Source of the DNA: an alpha proteobacterium AAP38
GTDB lineage: Bacteria; Pseudomonadota; Alphaproteobacteria; Azospirillales; Azospirillaceae
DNA length: 64,000 bases
Direction of reading: 5' to 3'
Assembly (NCBI GenBank): GCA_001296005.1
Contig: LJHR01000005.1
Coordinates: 310,001 to 374,000, forward strand
In this document: positions 27,045 to 34,892 of the stretch, one piece after another
How positions within the stretch are numbered: the first letter of the stretch is position 1
Layout of the letters: each line of letters opens with the position of its first letter
Translations under genes and position numbers: made by a program
The notes under the pieces: model-generated
Told to the model about the DNA's origin: nothing
Seen by the model: only the letters and a program-made list of their open reading frames with translations
Database searches by the model: none

Positions 27045-28196
27045 ATGAGTGAGCCTGTGCTGCGCCTGGGCATGATCGGCGGTGGTCCCGGCAGCTTCAT
27101 CGGTCCGGTTCACCGCATGGCGGCGGAACTGGACGGGAAGATCCGGCTGGTCGCCGGCGCTTTCAGCAGTGATGCGGAGCGGTCACGACAGGCCGGTGCC
27201 GGTTACGGCGTTGATCCCGCCCGCGCCTATGCCAGCCACCAGGCCATGATCGCGGCGGAAGGTGCGCGGCCCGACGGTATCGACCTTGTCGCCATCGTTA
27301 CCCCCAACCACCTGCATGTGCCGGCCAGCATCGACGCGTTGAAGGCAGGTCTGCATGTGATGTGCGACAAGCCCGCTGCCCTGTCGCTGGCCGAACTGAA
27401 GCAGCTGGCAACCGCGACATCCGGGTCGAAAGGGCTCTACGCCCTGACCCACACCTATACCGGTTATCCGCTGGTGCGGGAGGCACGGGCGCTGGTGGCG
27501 TCGGGCCGGATCGGACGGCTGCGCAAGGTGGTGGTGGAATATAGCCAGGGCTGGCTGTCCACCCCGCTGGAGGATACGGGCAGCAAGCAGGCCGGCTGGC
27601 GCACCGATCCCGCCAAGTCCGGGGTGGGTGGCTGTATCGGTGATATCGGCGTGCACGCCTTCAATCTGGCGGAATATGTCTGCGGTGCCCCGGTGCGTGA
27701 ACTCTGCGCCGACCTGTCCATCATGGTACCGGGCCGCCGGCTGGATGATGATTGCAACATCCTGCTGCGGTTTGAGGATGGCAGCGAACGCGGCGTACCG
27801 GGCGTGCTGCAGGCGTCGCAGATCGCGGCGGGTGACCGCAATGGCCTGCGCCTGCGCGTCTATGGGACGGAGGCGGGCTTGGACTGGTCGCAGGAGACGC
27901 CCAACACCCTGACCATCCATGGCCTGGATGGAAGGACGGAAGTGCTGCATGCCGGCGCCGGCAATCTGGGTCTTGCCGCCCGTAACGCGACGCGCCTGCC
28001 GACCGGTCATCCGGAGGGCTATATCGAGGCCTTCGCCAATCTGTACCGCGACTTTGCGTCCGCCATCCGTGCCGGCGCCATGCCGGCTGATGGCAGCCTG
28101 CCGGGGCTGGAGGCGGGCCTTCGCGGCATGGGTTTCATCGAAACGGCGGTCGCCAACTCTGCCGCCCGCGCCGGCTGGGTCCGGCTGGATATCTGA
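27045..28196 (+). CDS. Gfo/Idh/MocA-family NAD(P)-dependent sugar dehydrogenase
   Basis: The 383-residue oxidoreductase has the Rossmann motif GMIGGGPGS (9-17), VTPNHLHVP, the catalytic-lysine motif CDKPAALS (Lys109), and a GDIGVHAFNLAEYV catalytic His block. Family members oxidise or reduce C3 of glycosides and inositols; some catalyse the 3-dehydrogenation step of C-glycoside breakdown, while others reduce 3-keto-glucose afterwards. GGGAGGA lies 7 nt before the chosen ATG. It is followed after 18 nt by a TIM-barrel gene. Confidence 0.9.
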   Translation: MSEPVLRLGMIGGGPGSFIGPVHRMAAELDGKIRLVAGAFSSDAERSRQAGAGYGVDPARAYASHQAMIAAEGARPDGIDLVAIVTPNHLHVPASIDALKAGLHVMCDKPAALSLAELKQLATATSGSKGLYALTHTYTGYPLVREARALVASGRIGRLRKVVVEYSQGWLSTPLEDTGSKQAGWRTDPAKSGVGGCIGDIGVHAFNLAEYVCGAPVRELCADLSIMVPGRRLDDDCNILLRFEDGSERGVPGVLQASQIAAGDRNGLRLRVYGTEAGLDWSQETPNTLTIHGLDGRTEVLHAGAGNLGLAARNATRLPTGHPEGYIEAFANLYRDFASAIRAGAMPADGSLPGLEAGLRGMGFIETAVANSAARAGWVRLDI

Positions 28197-28214
28197 AGAA
28201 CAAAGGGAGGAAAA

Positions 28215-29267
28215 ATGCGCACGATCAAGGGGCCGGGCATCTTCCTGGCACAGTTCGCGGGCGACGCCGCCCCGTTCAACAGCCTGGATGCCATCGCCGA
28301 CTGGGCTGCAAACCTGGGCTACAAGGGTATCCAGATCCCGTCCTGGGATGGCCGCCTGTTCGACCTGCGTCTGGCGGCGGAAAGCAAGACCTACGCGCAG
28401 GAAGTGACGGGCAAGCTGGCGGCCAAGGGTCTGGCCGTGACGGAGCTGTCCACGCATCTGCAGGGACAGTTGGTGGCCGTTCACCCGGCCTATGATGCAC
28501 AGTTCGACGCCTTCGCCGACCCGTCGGTGCGCGGCAATCCGGCGGCACGGCAGGCCTGGGCTGTAGAACAGATGCGGCTGGCGGCGCAGGCCAGCGCCAA
28601 TCTGGGCCTGACGGCGCATGCCAGCTTTTCCGGCGCGCTGGCCTGGCCCTATGTCTATCCCTGGCCGCAGCGTCCCGCCGGCCTGATCGAGGAGGCGTTT
28701 GCCGAGTTGGGCCGCCGCTGGCGTCCTATCCTGGACGCGTTTGACGAGGCTGGGGTGGATGTCTGCTTCGAACTTCACCCCGGCGAAGACCTGCATGACG
28801 GCGTCACGTTTGAGCGGTTCCTGGGTGCGGTGGACAATCACCCGCGCGCCAACATCCTCTTCGACCCCAGCCATTTTGTGCTTCAGCAGCTGGATTATCT
28901 GGCCTTCATCGACCATTACCACACGCGAATCCGCGCCTTCCATGTGAAGGATGCGGAGTTCCGGCCCAATGGAAAATCGGGCGTGTATGGTGGCTACCAG
29001 GGCTGGGTGGACCGCCCCGGTCGTTTCCGGTCATTGGGGGATGGACAGGTGGATTTCAAGGCGATCTTCTCCAAGCTCACTGCCTATGATTACGCCGGCT
29101 GGGCCGTTCTGGAATGGGAATGTGCCTTGAAGCATCCCGAAGATGGCGCACGGGAAGGGGCCACTTTCATCCACGATCACATCATCCGCGTCACCGAACA
29201 CGCCTTCGATGATTTCGCGGCCAGCGGTGTGGATGACGATCTGAACCGCCGCCTGCTGGGCCTCTGA
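28215..29267 (+). CDS. Sugar phosphate isomerase/epimerase-like TIM barrel (possible keto-sugar hydratase)
   Basis: The 350-residue xylose-isomerase-like barrel shows a full metal site: Glu186 in CFELHPGED, Asp217 in LFDPSHF, His243 and Asp246 in FHVKDAEF, and Glu300 in AVLEWEC. Relatives are found next to Gfo/Idh dehydrogenases, where they isomerise or hydrate keto-sugars made after 1,2-elimination. GGGAGG precedes the ATG by 7 nt. It ends its operon at a strong terminator. Confidence 0.86.
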   Translation: MRTIKGPGIFLAQFAGDAAPFNSLDAIADWAANLGYKGIQIPSWDGRLFDLRLAAESKTYAQEVTGKLAAKGLAVTELSTHLQGQLVAVHPAYDAQFDAFADPSVRGNPAARQAWAVEQMRLAAQASANLGLTAHASFSGALAWPYVYPWPQRPAGLIEEAFAELGRRWRPILDAFDEAGVDVCFELHPGEDLHDGVTFERFLGAVDNHPRANILFDPSHFVLQQLDYLAFIDHYHTRIRAFHVKDAEFRPNGKSGVYGGYQGWVDRPGRFRSLGDGQVDFKAIFSKLTAYDYAGWAVLEWECALKHPEDGAREGATFIHDHIIRVTEHAFDDFAASGVDDDLNRRLLGL

Positions 29268-29276
29268 TCACGTTTC

Positions 29277-29327
29277 AAAGCCGCTCTTCGACCTTCTGCG
29301 GAGGGTTGGGGAGCGGCTTTTCATTTT
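29277..29327 (+). terminator. Intrinsic terminator after the Gfo/Idh-TIM barrel operon
   Basis: AAAGCCGCTC (29277-29286) pairs with GAGCGGCTTT (29311-29320) and is followed by TTCATTTTG. It separates this operon from the promoter of the deglycosidase genes. Confidence 0.7.
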
Positions 29328-29397
29328 GTATCAATCAGTTATAAAAAATCACGACAAGCGCCTATTCTGATCGGTCGGCGATTGATTTGCCAAAAAA

Positions 29398-29411
29398 AGA
29401 ATGATAATTCT
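29398..29411. promoter_or_regulatory. Putative regulon operator, site 3 (C-glycoside deglycosidase genes)
   Basis: AGAATGATAATTCT is a perfect palindrome, extended by one base on each side (AAGAAT...ATTCTT). It lies 143 nt before the alpha-subunit start in an AT-rich promoter stretch. Confidence 0.7.
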
Positions 29412-29554
29412 TATATTGATATCGGGCATCGTCGGCTCCTTCTCCTGATGATTTTTCCAGGACGGGCCGGCTGCGCTCTTCCCCCATCGGGCTTTGCCTG
29501 AGACCGCCGCCATCCTTGGCCCCCGGCGGGGCCGCACCTGACAGGACCGGTTCC

Positions 29555-30559
29555 ATGTCGAACTATGACATCAAAAGGGGCGTAAGCCTTTACAGTTATC
29601 AGGAGGAATATTTCCTGGGTACCAAGTCTCTGGAGGACCTGATCAAGGTCTCCGCCGAGATGGGTGCCAATGGGATTGAGCTGATCAGCGAGCAGACCTT
29701 CCCTAATTATCCCAATCCGCTGGACCAGTCCGTTTACGATAATTGGCATGCCCTGATGGCGAAATATGGCACGACCCCGGTCTGCCATGATTTCATGCTG
29801 GATTATAAGAAGTACAAGAACCGGCCCATGCCGTTCGAGGAGCAGGTGGCAAGTTGCAAGGTCGATATCGACCATGCCGCCCGTCTGGGCTGCCCCTATA
29901 CGCGTGCGCTTGTCTCCATCGATCCGAACGTGCTGGTCGCCTGCGCCGATTATGCGGAAAGCAAGAATGTCCGCATCCTGATTGAGGTGCATGCACCGCT
30001 GCATTTCGACCATCCCTGGATCATCCGCCATGCCGAGGCGTTCGAGAAGTCGGGATCGAAATATCTGGGCTTCCTGCCCGACATGGGCATGTTCCTGTTC
30101 AAGTTCCCGCCCGTCTGGAAGGAGAAATTCATTCGTGACGGCGTGCCGCAGAATATCGCCGACTATATCTGCAAGGCGTACGAGGACCGCACGCTCAGCG
30201 AATATGTGATCCTGGAAGTGGAGAAGATGGGCGGCGTCGGTCCGGCCATCGGCATGGCCACCACGCTGCGCCACAATGCGGCGTTCGAGCCAAAGCGCAT
30301 GCTGGACCATATGGACCGCATCTGGAACATCCATGCCAAGTTCTACCAGATGGACGAGGATCTGGTGGAGCCCTGCATCCCCTATGACGAGATCATCCGG
30401 GTGCTGAAGAAGGGCGGCTACAAGGGCTATATCTGCTCCGAGTATGAAGGCAACCGCTGGATTCAGGATGCGTTCCCCGTGGACAGCATCGAACAGGTCC
30501 GCCGTCAGCAGGAAATGTTCAAGAAGCTGATCGGCGAACCCGCCGTCACCGCCGCCTGA
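29555..30559 (+). CDS. C-glycoside deglycosidase alpha-subunit-like TIM barrel
   Basis: The 334-residue xylose-isomerase-like barrel has Glu144 and His146 in LIEVHAPLH, Asp176 in LPDMGMF, a later His in WNIHAKFYQMD and a Glu in CSEYEGNRW, a metal site with an added His. A small DUF6379-type protein follows 12 nt downstream, the gene pairing of known C-glycoside deglycosidases (alpha/beta complexes such as CarBC and DgpBC), which break the C-C bond between a 3-keto-sugar and its aglycone. The start at 29555 has AGGA upstream. An ordinary sugar isomerase is the alternative, but the beta subunit argues strongly against it. Confidence 0.87.
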   Translation: MSNYDIKRGVSLYSYQEEYFLGTKSLEDLIKVSAEMGANGIELISEQTFPNYPNPLDQSVYDNWHALMAKYGTTPVCHDFMLDYKKYKNRPMPFEEQVASCKVDIDHAARLGCPYTRALVSIDPNVLVACADYAESKNVRILIEVHAPLHFDHPWIIRHAEAFEKSGSKYLGFLPDMGMFLFKFPPVWKEKFIRDGVPQNIADYICKAYEDRTLSEYVILEVEKMGGVGPAIGMATTLRHNAAFEPKRMLDHMDRIWNIHAKFYQMDEDLVEPCIPYDEIIRVLKKGGYKGYICSEYEGNRWIQDAFPVDSIEQVRRQQEMFKKLIGEPAVTAA

Positions 30560-30571
30560 GGAGCCATACCC

Positions 30572-30964
30572 ATGTTCGATAAATACATGATCTGTGAAGA
30601 TGGCTTCGGCAATGTCCAGCAGGATGGCCGTACCGTCGGTTTCGCCTTTCAGGCCCGTCTGCCCTATTACCGGGGCATCGGCCTGTCCATGGTCGAGGAT
30701 ATCGGCGTCATCATCGATGGCGAACCGGTCGCCCGCCAGGACATCCGCTTCTCCGTCCGGGGCCGCACCTGGACGCTGGACGAGATGGAAACGGAATATA
30801 CCGACCGCTGGAACTTCGCGGAGAAGGCGCTGGTGACCGTGCTGCGCGACGGCGGCCTGACGCCGGGCCGGCACAAGGTCCAGCTTTCCGAACGTATCCG
30901 CGTTTCCTATCTGCCCTTCGTGCCCACCACGCGTGACACGAAGGAACTGGTGATCCCGGCCTGA
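30572..30964 (+). CDS. C-glycoside deglycosidase beta-subunit-like protein (DUF6379/CGDB)
   Basis: The 130-residue protein begins MFDKYMICEDGF and contains GFAFQARLPYYRGIGLSMVED (read in two parts), IIDGEPV, WTLDEMETEYTDRWNF, and ends with IRVSYLPF...DTKELVI. This matches, from memory, the small beta-jelly-roll subunit of C-glycoside deglycosidases, which covers the active site of the TIM-barrel alpha subunit. It has no signal, so the complex is cytoplasmic. TGAGGAG at the alpha stop gives its ribosome site. A strong terminator closes the two-gene operon. Confidence 0.85.
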   Translation: MFDKYMICEDGFGNVQQDGRTVGFAFQARLPYYRGIGLSMVEDIGVIIDGEPVARQDIRFSVRGRTWTLDEMETEYTDRWNFAEKALVTVLRDGGLTPGRHKVQLSERIRVSYLPFVPTTRDTKELVIPA

Positions 30965-30997
30965 CCTCCCCTCATATCCCTCAGGTTCGGTAAACTG

Positions 30998-31034
30998 CGG
31001 GGCACGGCGATCAACGCCGTGCCCCGTTTTGTTT
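30998..31034 (+). terminator. Intrinsic terminator after the deglycosidase genes
   Basis: CGGGGCACGGCG (30998-31009) pairs perfectly with CGCCGTGCCCCG (31015-31026), followed by TTTTGTTT. Confidence 0.85.
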
Positions 31035-31121
31035 GAGTATCCTGGACCCTTATGCGCCGGGCGCCGCCATCCAGTGGCTTGGCTTACGCGGCACGTGCCG
31101 CGCGGCGCCAGTCGCCGCCGT

Positions 31122-31150
31122 ACCAAGGCTCAAAATTTTTGACCCTTGGT
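31122..31150. terminator. 29-nt near-perfect palindrome at the end of the GPH symporter gene
   Basis: ACCAAGG (31122-31128) and CCTTGGT (31144-31150) flank an AT-rich TCAAAA-T-TTTTGA core. Only one symmetric pair mismatches. It ends one base from the symporter stop codon, so a minus-strand terminator is likely; it could also serve read-through from the left. Confidence 0.5.
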
Positions 31151-31151
31151 G

Positions 31152-32471
31152 TCACCCCCGCCGTTCCGGCCAGAAGCCGATGCAGACGATCTGGGCCGCG
31201 ATGGCCAGCATGGCGGGCGCGTAATAGAGGATATGGACCATCCGGCGCGCGTCATCGCCGACATTGGCGGGGTCGTATCCCGCCTGCGCCAGACCGAAGG
31301 CGACAATTGCCCCGCCCAGCGCCATGCCGATCTTGATCGACAGATTGACGCCGGCAGCCAGCAACCCCTCATTGCGGGTGCCGAACTGCGCCTCGTGATA
31401 ATCCACGACCTCTGCCGCCATGGCAAAGATGGCGGTCATGGAGATGCTGATCAGGATCGAGGACAGGATATAGACGGTTAGGAACAGGGCCGGCACCGCC
31501 TCTGTGAACGGAAGGACGCCATACAGCACCAGTGCCGCCGCCAGTGCCACCCGGTTGCCGTTTCGCATGCCCAGCCGTTTCAGGAAGGGCGGGGCGATGG
31601 CCGACCCGATCAACAGGGTGCCCGACACGGCGGGCAGCAGGATGGAGATCATCCAGGGCTGACGCAGGATGTTGATGGCGAAATAGGCGGTGACCGACAG
31701 AACCGCGCCAAACCGGATGAAGTTCAGGCTGGCAAAGCCGAACACCACCAGCCAGGCCCGGTTGCGCAGCATGTCGCGGATGGAGGACAGGCTGGTTTCC
31801 TGCTGGCCCACGGGCGGGGGCACCACCTCCTGGCAACTGGCAAACAGGTTGAGCGTCAGCAGCACAGTAACCGCCGCCATCAGGACCGCGACCCACAGGA
31901 AACCCTGGGCCTGATCCCCGCTGCCCAGCGCCTGGACCAGCGGCATGGTGGCCGCCGTCGCGACGATCACCGACAGGGCGGTGCCGGCGGCCCGCAGACT
32001 GCCCAACTGCACCCGTTCATCCTGCCGCACCGTCATCATCGGCATCAAGGCGCCATAGGGGATGTTGACGATGGAATAGAGCAGTCCCAGTACCACGAAG
32101 CTGACGCAGGCCCACAGCAGCTTGCCGGTCCCATCCAGCGGTGGAACATAGAAACTGGCCACACAGAACAGGCCGAACGGAACCGCCCCGAACAGGAAAT
32201 AGGGCCGCACCCGGCCCCAGCGGCTGCGTGTGCGGTCCACTGCCAGCCCGACCAGCGGATCGAACGCCGCGTCCAGCAGGCGTGACAGCAGGAACAGCGT
32301 TCCCACCACGCCCACGGGCAGCAGCGCCACATCGGTATAAAAGTACAGCAGAAACGCCCCGACCATGTTCCAGGTCAGGCCGAAACCGAAATCCCCCGCG
32401 CCATAGCTCAGCTTGGCGCGCCAGGACAGCGGCGGGGCGGCGATGCCGCCCCCCTCTTGGTTGATCGACAT
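31152..32471 (-). CDS. GPH-family glycoside:cation symporter (MelB-like)
   Basis: The 439-residue carrier has 12 predicted segments and the GPH signature set: KLSYGAGDFGFGLTWN at TM1, DAAFDPLVGLAVDRTRSRWGRVRPY after TM2 (read in two blocks), and a conserved EAQFGTRNEG loop. Members take up glycosides with Na+ or H+. It is the third gene of a minus-strand operon (MFS, Hyi-like, GPH) whose promoter carries the regulon operator. It probably moves the glycoside or its keto form into the cytoplasm for deglycosylation. Confidence 0.9.
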   Translation of the reverse strand: MSINQEGGGIAAPPLSWRAKLSYGAGDFGFGLTWNMVGAFLLYFYTDVALLPVGVVGTLFLLSRLLDAAFDPLVGLAVDRTRSRWGRVRPYFLFGAVPFGLFCVASFYVPPLDGTGKLLWACVSFVVLGLLYSIVNIPYGALMPMMTVRQDERVQLGSLRAAGTALSVIVATAATMPLVQALGSGDQAQGFLWVAVLMAAVTVLLTLNLFASCQEVVPPPVGQQETSLSSIRDMLRNRAWLVVFGFASLNFIRFGAVLSVTAYFAINILRQPWMISILLPAVSGTLLIGSAIAPPFLKRLGMRNGNRVALAAALVLYGVLPFTEAVPALFLTVYILSSILISISMTAIFAMAAEVVDYHEAQFGTRNEGLLAAGVNLSIKIGMALGGAIVAFGLAQAGYDPANVGDDARRMVHILYYAPAMLAIAAQIVCIGFWPERRG

Positions 32472-32491
32472 CGCCGTTTCCTCCGCGTTTC

Positions 32492-33259
32492 TTACAGGCC
32501 CAGCGTCTTGCGCGCCTGGGTCAGGCCGTCCAGTGTCGGGCCTGTCGGCTTGTATTCCAGGCCGATGGCCCCCTTGTAGCCAAGGTCACGCAGGATGCCG
32601 ATATAGCGGGGCCAGTCGATGGTGCCGCTGCCCGGCTGGTGCCGGCCCGGCACGTCGGCCACCTGTACATGCCCAACAAGATGGAACCGCCCCGCCAGTA
32701 CCTTGGCCGGGTCTTCCCCCATCACGGTGGAATGGTACATGTCATAGAGCAGGCGCAGATTGGGGCTTTTTACAGCCTCAACCATGTCCAGCCCTTCGGT
32801 CGTGCTGACCAGGTACATGCCGGGATGTTCGACCCGGTCGTTCAGCGGTTCCAGCAGAAGCATGATGCCGGCTTCCTCCGCAAGTGTCGCTGCCTGACGA
32901 AGGGCCGTGACGGCCGCATCGAAATGATCCTGACGCGGCACATCGGGCCGGGTGAAGCCGGATGCGACGACCAGGGCCGGCGCACCGGCTTGGCCGGCCG
33001 CGATCAGGCTGTCGCGCACGGCGGCCAGGAATTCCCCATGCTGGGCCGGATCAACGATGCTGCGGCGCGGTTCGACCACGAAACTGGCCAGCTTCACCCC
33101 GGTCTCTTCCAGGGTCTGGCGGATTTCCGTCAACGGCTTTTCCCGCCACAGATGGAATTCCACTGCGTCAAGGCCGGCTGCCTTGGCGGCGCGGATACGG
33201 TCAACAAAGGTCGGGTGTTCGGCGGCGAACAGCCACTCGATACAGGCGGCGAGGTACAT
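32492..33259 (-). CDS. hyi: Hydroxypyruvate isomerase-like TIM barrel
   Basis: The 255-residue barrel has the Hyi/OtnI pattern: CIEWLFAAEHP at the start, LLLEPLNDR (catalytic Glu), LLYDMYHSTVMGED (metal Asp), HVQVADVPGRHQPGSG, and IGLEYKPTGPT (second catalytic Glu). Family enzymes interconvert hydroxypyruvate and tartronate semialdehyde or isomerise oxo-tetronates. GGAGG lies 6 nt before the ATG at 33259. As part of the keto-glycoside regulon it more likely isomerises a small keto-sugar product than acts in glyoxylate metabolism. The symbol denotes the family only. Confidence 0.82.
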   Translation of the reverse strand: MYLAACIEWLFAAEHPTFVDRIRAAKAAGLDAVEFHLWREKPLTEIRQTLEETGVKLASFVVEPRRSIVDPAQHGEFLAAVRDSLIAAGQAGAPALVVASGFTRPDVPRQDHFDAAVTALRQAATLAEEAGIMLLLEPLNDRVEHPGMYLVSTTEGLDMVEAVKSPNLRLLYDMYHSTVMGEDPAKVLAGRFHLVGHVQVADVPGRHQPGSGTIDWPRYIGILRDLGYKGAIGLEYKPTGPTLDGLTQARKTLGL

Positions 33260-33372
33260 GGATGTCCTCCAGACGGGACATGTTTGACCGGCGACAACCC
33301 GGGTAGTGGTCACCGGCGGCCCGCGCATGCGAACCTGGCGCCGAAGCGCTAAAACAGGGCCCCCGGATGGGG

Positions 33373-34608
33373 TCAGTACCGGATGCCGGTGTCGGCCTTG
33401 CCCTTGGCCAGGACCAGTAGGGCGATGGCGGCACCGATCAGGGCGGCGATCCCCATGGTCAGGAAGGCGGCCTGCACCGTGCCGCCCGTGACGGACTTGG
33501 CACCGGCAACAAAGAACGGGCTGGTGAACTGGCCCAGGAAGAAGCAGGAGGCCCAGATGCCCATGCCACGTCCGCGATGGGCAAAGGGCAGCTTGCTCTG
33601 TGCCCAGGCGATCAGGATGGGGATGGTCATGCCAGCGCCCATCTGCTGGATCACCAGCACCACCATCATCGATTTGTAATCCGGGGCCAGCCCGATCCCG
33701 GCCAGACCGACACCCAGGAAGGCGAAGAAGCAGAAAATCTGCAGCGACAGGGTGCGCTTGCCGATCCAGCCGAAGATCAGCGCCCCGACCGGCACGCCCA
33801 GGCTGGCCAGCGCGATCAGGGAGCCGACGCGGGCGGGATTGTCCACCCCAACCTCGCGGAAGGCCAGACCACCCTGGATGATGAAGACATAATACAGTGT
33901 GGAGGCAAACAGGGTCACAACGCCATAGAGTGCCACCGCACGGGTGGGGAAGGGCAGGGCCGGACCCTCATCCGCCGGCTTGGCAGCCGGTGCGCCGCTG
34001 ACAGTCTTGCCGGGTTCGAAAATCATGAAATGCATGCCCATGAAAATGGGCAGTGCGATCAGATAGATCAGGAACATGCCGTTCCAACTGAGCGTCGTCA
34101 GAAGCCCCGACAGGGCGATGACGCCCGATGCCATGGCCGGTCCGGCCAGCCCCTGGATCATCAGGACCCGGCGCCGGCCCTTGGCATCATAATAGTCGGC
34201 GATCAGAGTGTTGACGATGGTCAGGATCGCCGCCTCCGTCACACCCAGCAGCAGGCGCGAGGCGATGACCGCATGTAGGCTATCCAGGAAATAGGGCAGT
34301 GAACCGGCGATCCCATAGAAGAAGGTCGACCAGACCAGAAGCCGTCGGCGACCGAACCGGTCTACCAGCATGCCGGCAAACGGCGCCAGGATGGCGATGG
34401 CAAGGCCGGGTGCCGAAACCAGCACCGGCACCAGCAGGGAGGCATTCGCCACATCCTTGAAATGGTCAAGAATGGTGGGCACCGCCGGCGTCAGCGACAC
34501 AATGGCCAGAATCGGCAGGAAGCCGCTGATCACCAGAATGATGGCTTGGGCAATGCCTGCTTTGCGCACGTCGCCGGATGCCGGCGCCGCGATGGCCTGA
34601 TCAGCCAT
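33373..34608 (-). CDS. MFS transporter
   Basis: The 411-residue carrier has 12 segments, with MLVDRFGRRRLLVW as the TM2-3 loop and DYYDAKGRRRVLM as a matching loop before TM5. It resembles DHA1-type and sugar or aromatic transporters without a clear specific match. GGGAGGAA precedes the ATG by 5 nt. It is the first gene of the minus-strand operon with Hyi-like and GPH genes, directly after regulon operator site 4. Confidence 0.86.
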   Translation of the reverse strand: MADQAIAAPASGDVRKAGIAQAIILVISGFLPILAIVSLTPAVPTILDHFKDVANASLLVPVLVSAPGLAIAILAPFAGMLVDRFGRRRLLVWSTFFYGIAGSLPYFLDSLHAVIASRLLLGVTEAAILTIVNTLIADYYDAKGRRRVLMIQGLAGPAMASGVIALSGLLTTLSWNGMFLIYLIALPIFMGMHFMIFEPGKTVSGAPAAKPADEGPALPFPTRAVALYGVVTLFASTLYYVFIIQGGLAFREVGVDNPARVGSLIALASLGVPVGALIFGWIGKRTLSLQIFCFFAFLGVGLAGIGLAPDYKSMMVVLVIQQMGAGMTIPILIAWAQSKLPFAHRGRGMGIWASCFFLGQFTSPFFVAGAKSVTGGTVQAAFLTMGIAALIGAAIALLVLAKGKADTGIRY

Positions 34609-34644
34609 GGATTTCCTCCCAGATGGCGCAACGAGCACCATAAC

Positions 34645-34658
34645 AGAATTATGATTCC
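34645..34658. promoter_or_regulatory. Putative regulon operator, site 4 (MFS-Hyi-GPH operon)
   Basis: AGAATTATGATTCC fits AGAATnnnnATTCT with one mismatch. It lies 36 nt before the minus-strand MFS start. Confidence 0.65.
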
Positions 34659-34796
34659 AATAATGATGCTGGCGGCGGAACTGTTTTGTCAATGCGGTAA
34701 TTGCAACGCCGATAGTGCCATAAGGCACGGAAAAAAAATGCAGCCATCCGCCGCTGGTTTCGGTTGACACCAAGCTGTTTGCTCCGTTAGCTATTC

Positions 34797-34810
34797 AGAA
34801 TAGCAATTCT
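34797..34810. promoter_or_regulatory. Putative regulon operator, site 5 (monooxygenase-reductase-GH3 operon)
   Basis: AGAATAGCAATTCT is a perfect palindrome, 82 nt before the monooxygenase start. Sites 4 and 5 share one 284-nt divergent promoter region (34609-34892), with 152 nt between their starts. Confidence 0.7.
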
Positions 34811-34892
34811 AATTCGAAAGCCATGGACGCCGTGACCGTACCCCTGAACGGGGCGCTGCCGGAACGCACCGATGGCCGCACAGGAGGAAACC

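Noticed and set aside
25484-27052. Long open frame (522 codons) in another frame over the DHA2 carrier
   Set aside because: It lies wholly over a typical 14-segment membrane protein; its translation is an Arg/Gly/Ala-rich shadow without domains.
29555-30559. Xylose isomerase or inosose dehydratase
   Set aside because: The adjacent small DUF6379-like subunit and the metal-site context fit a deglycosidase alpha subunit better.
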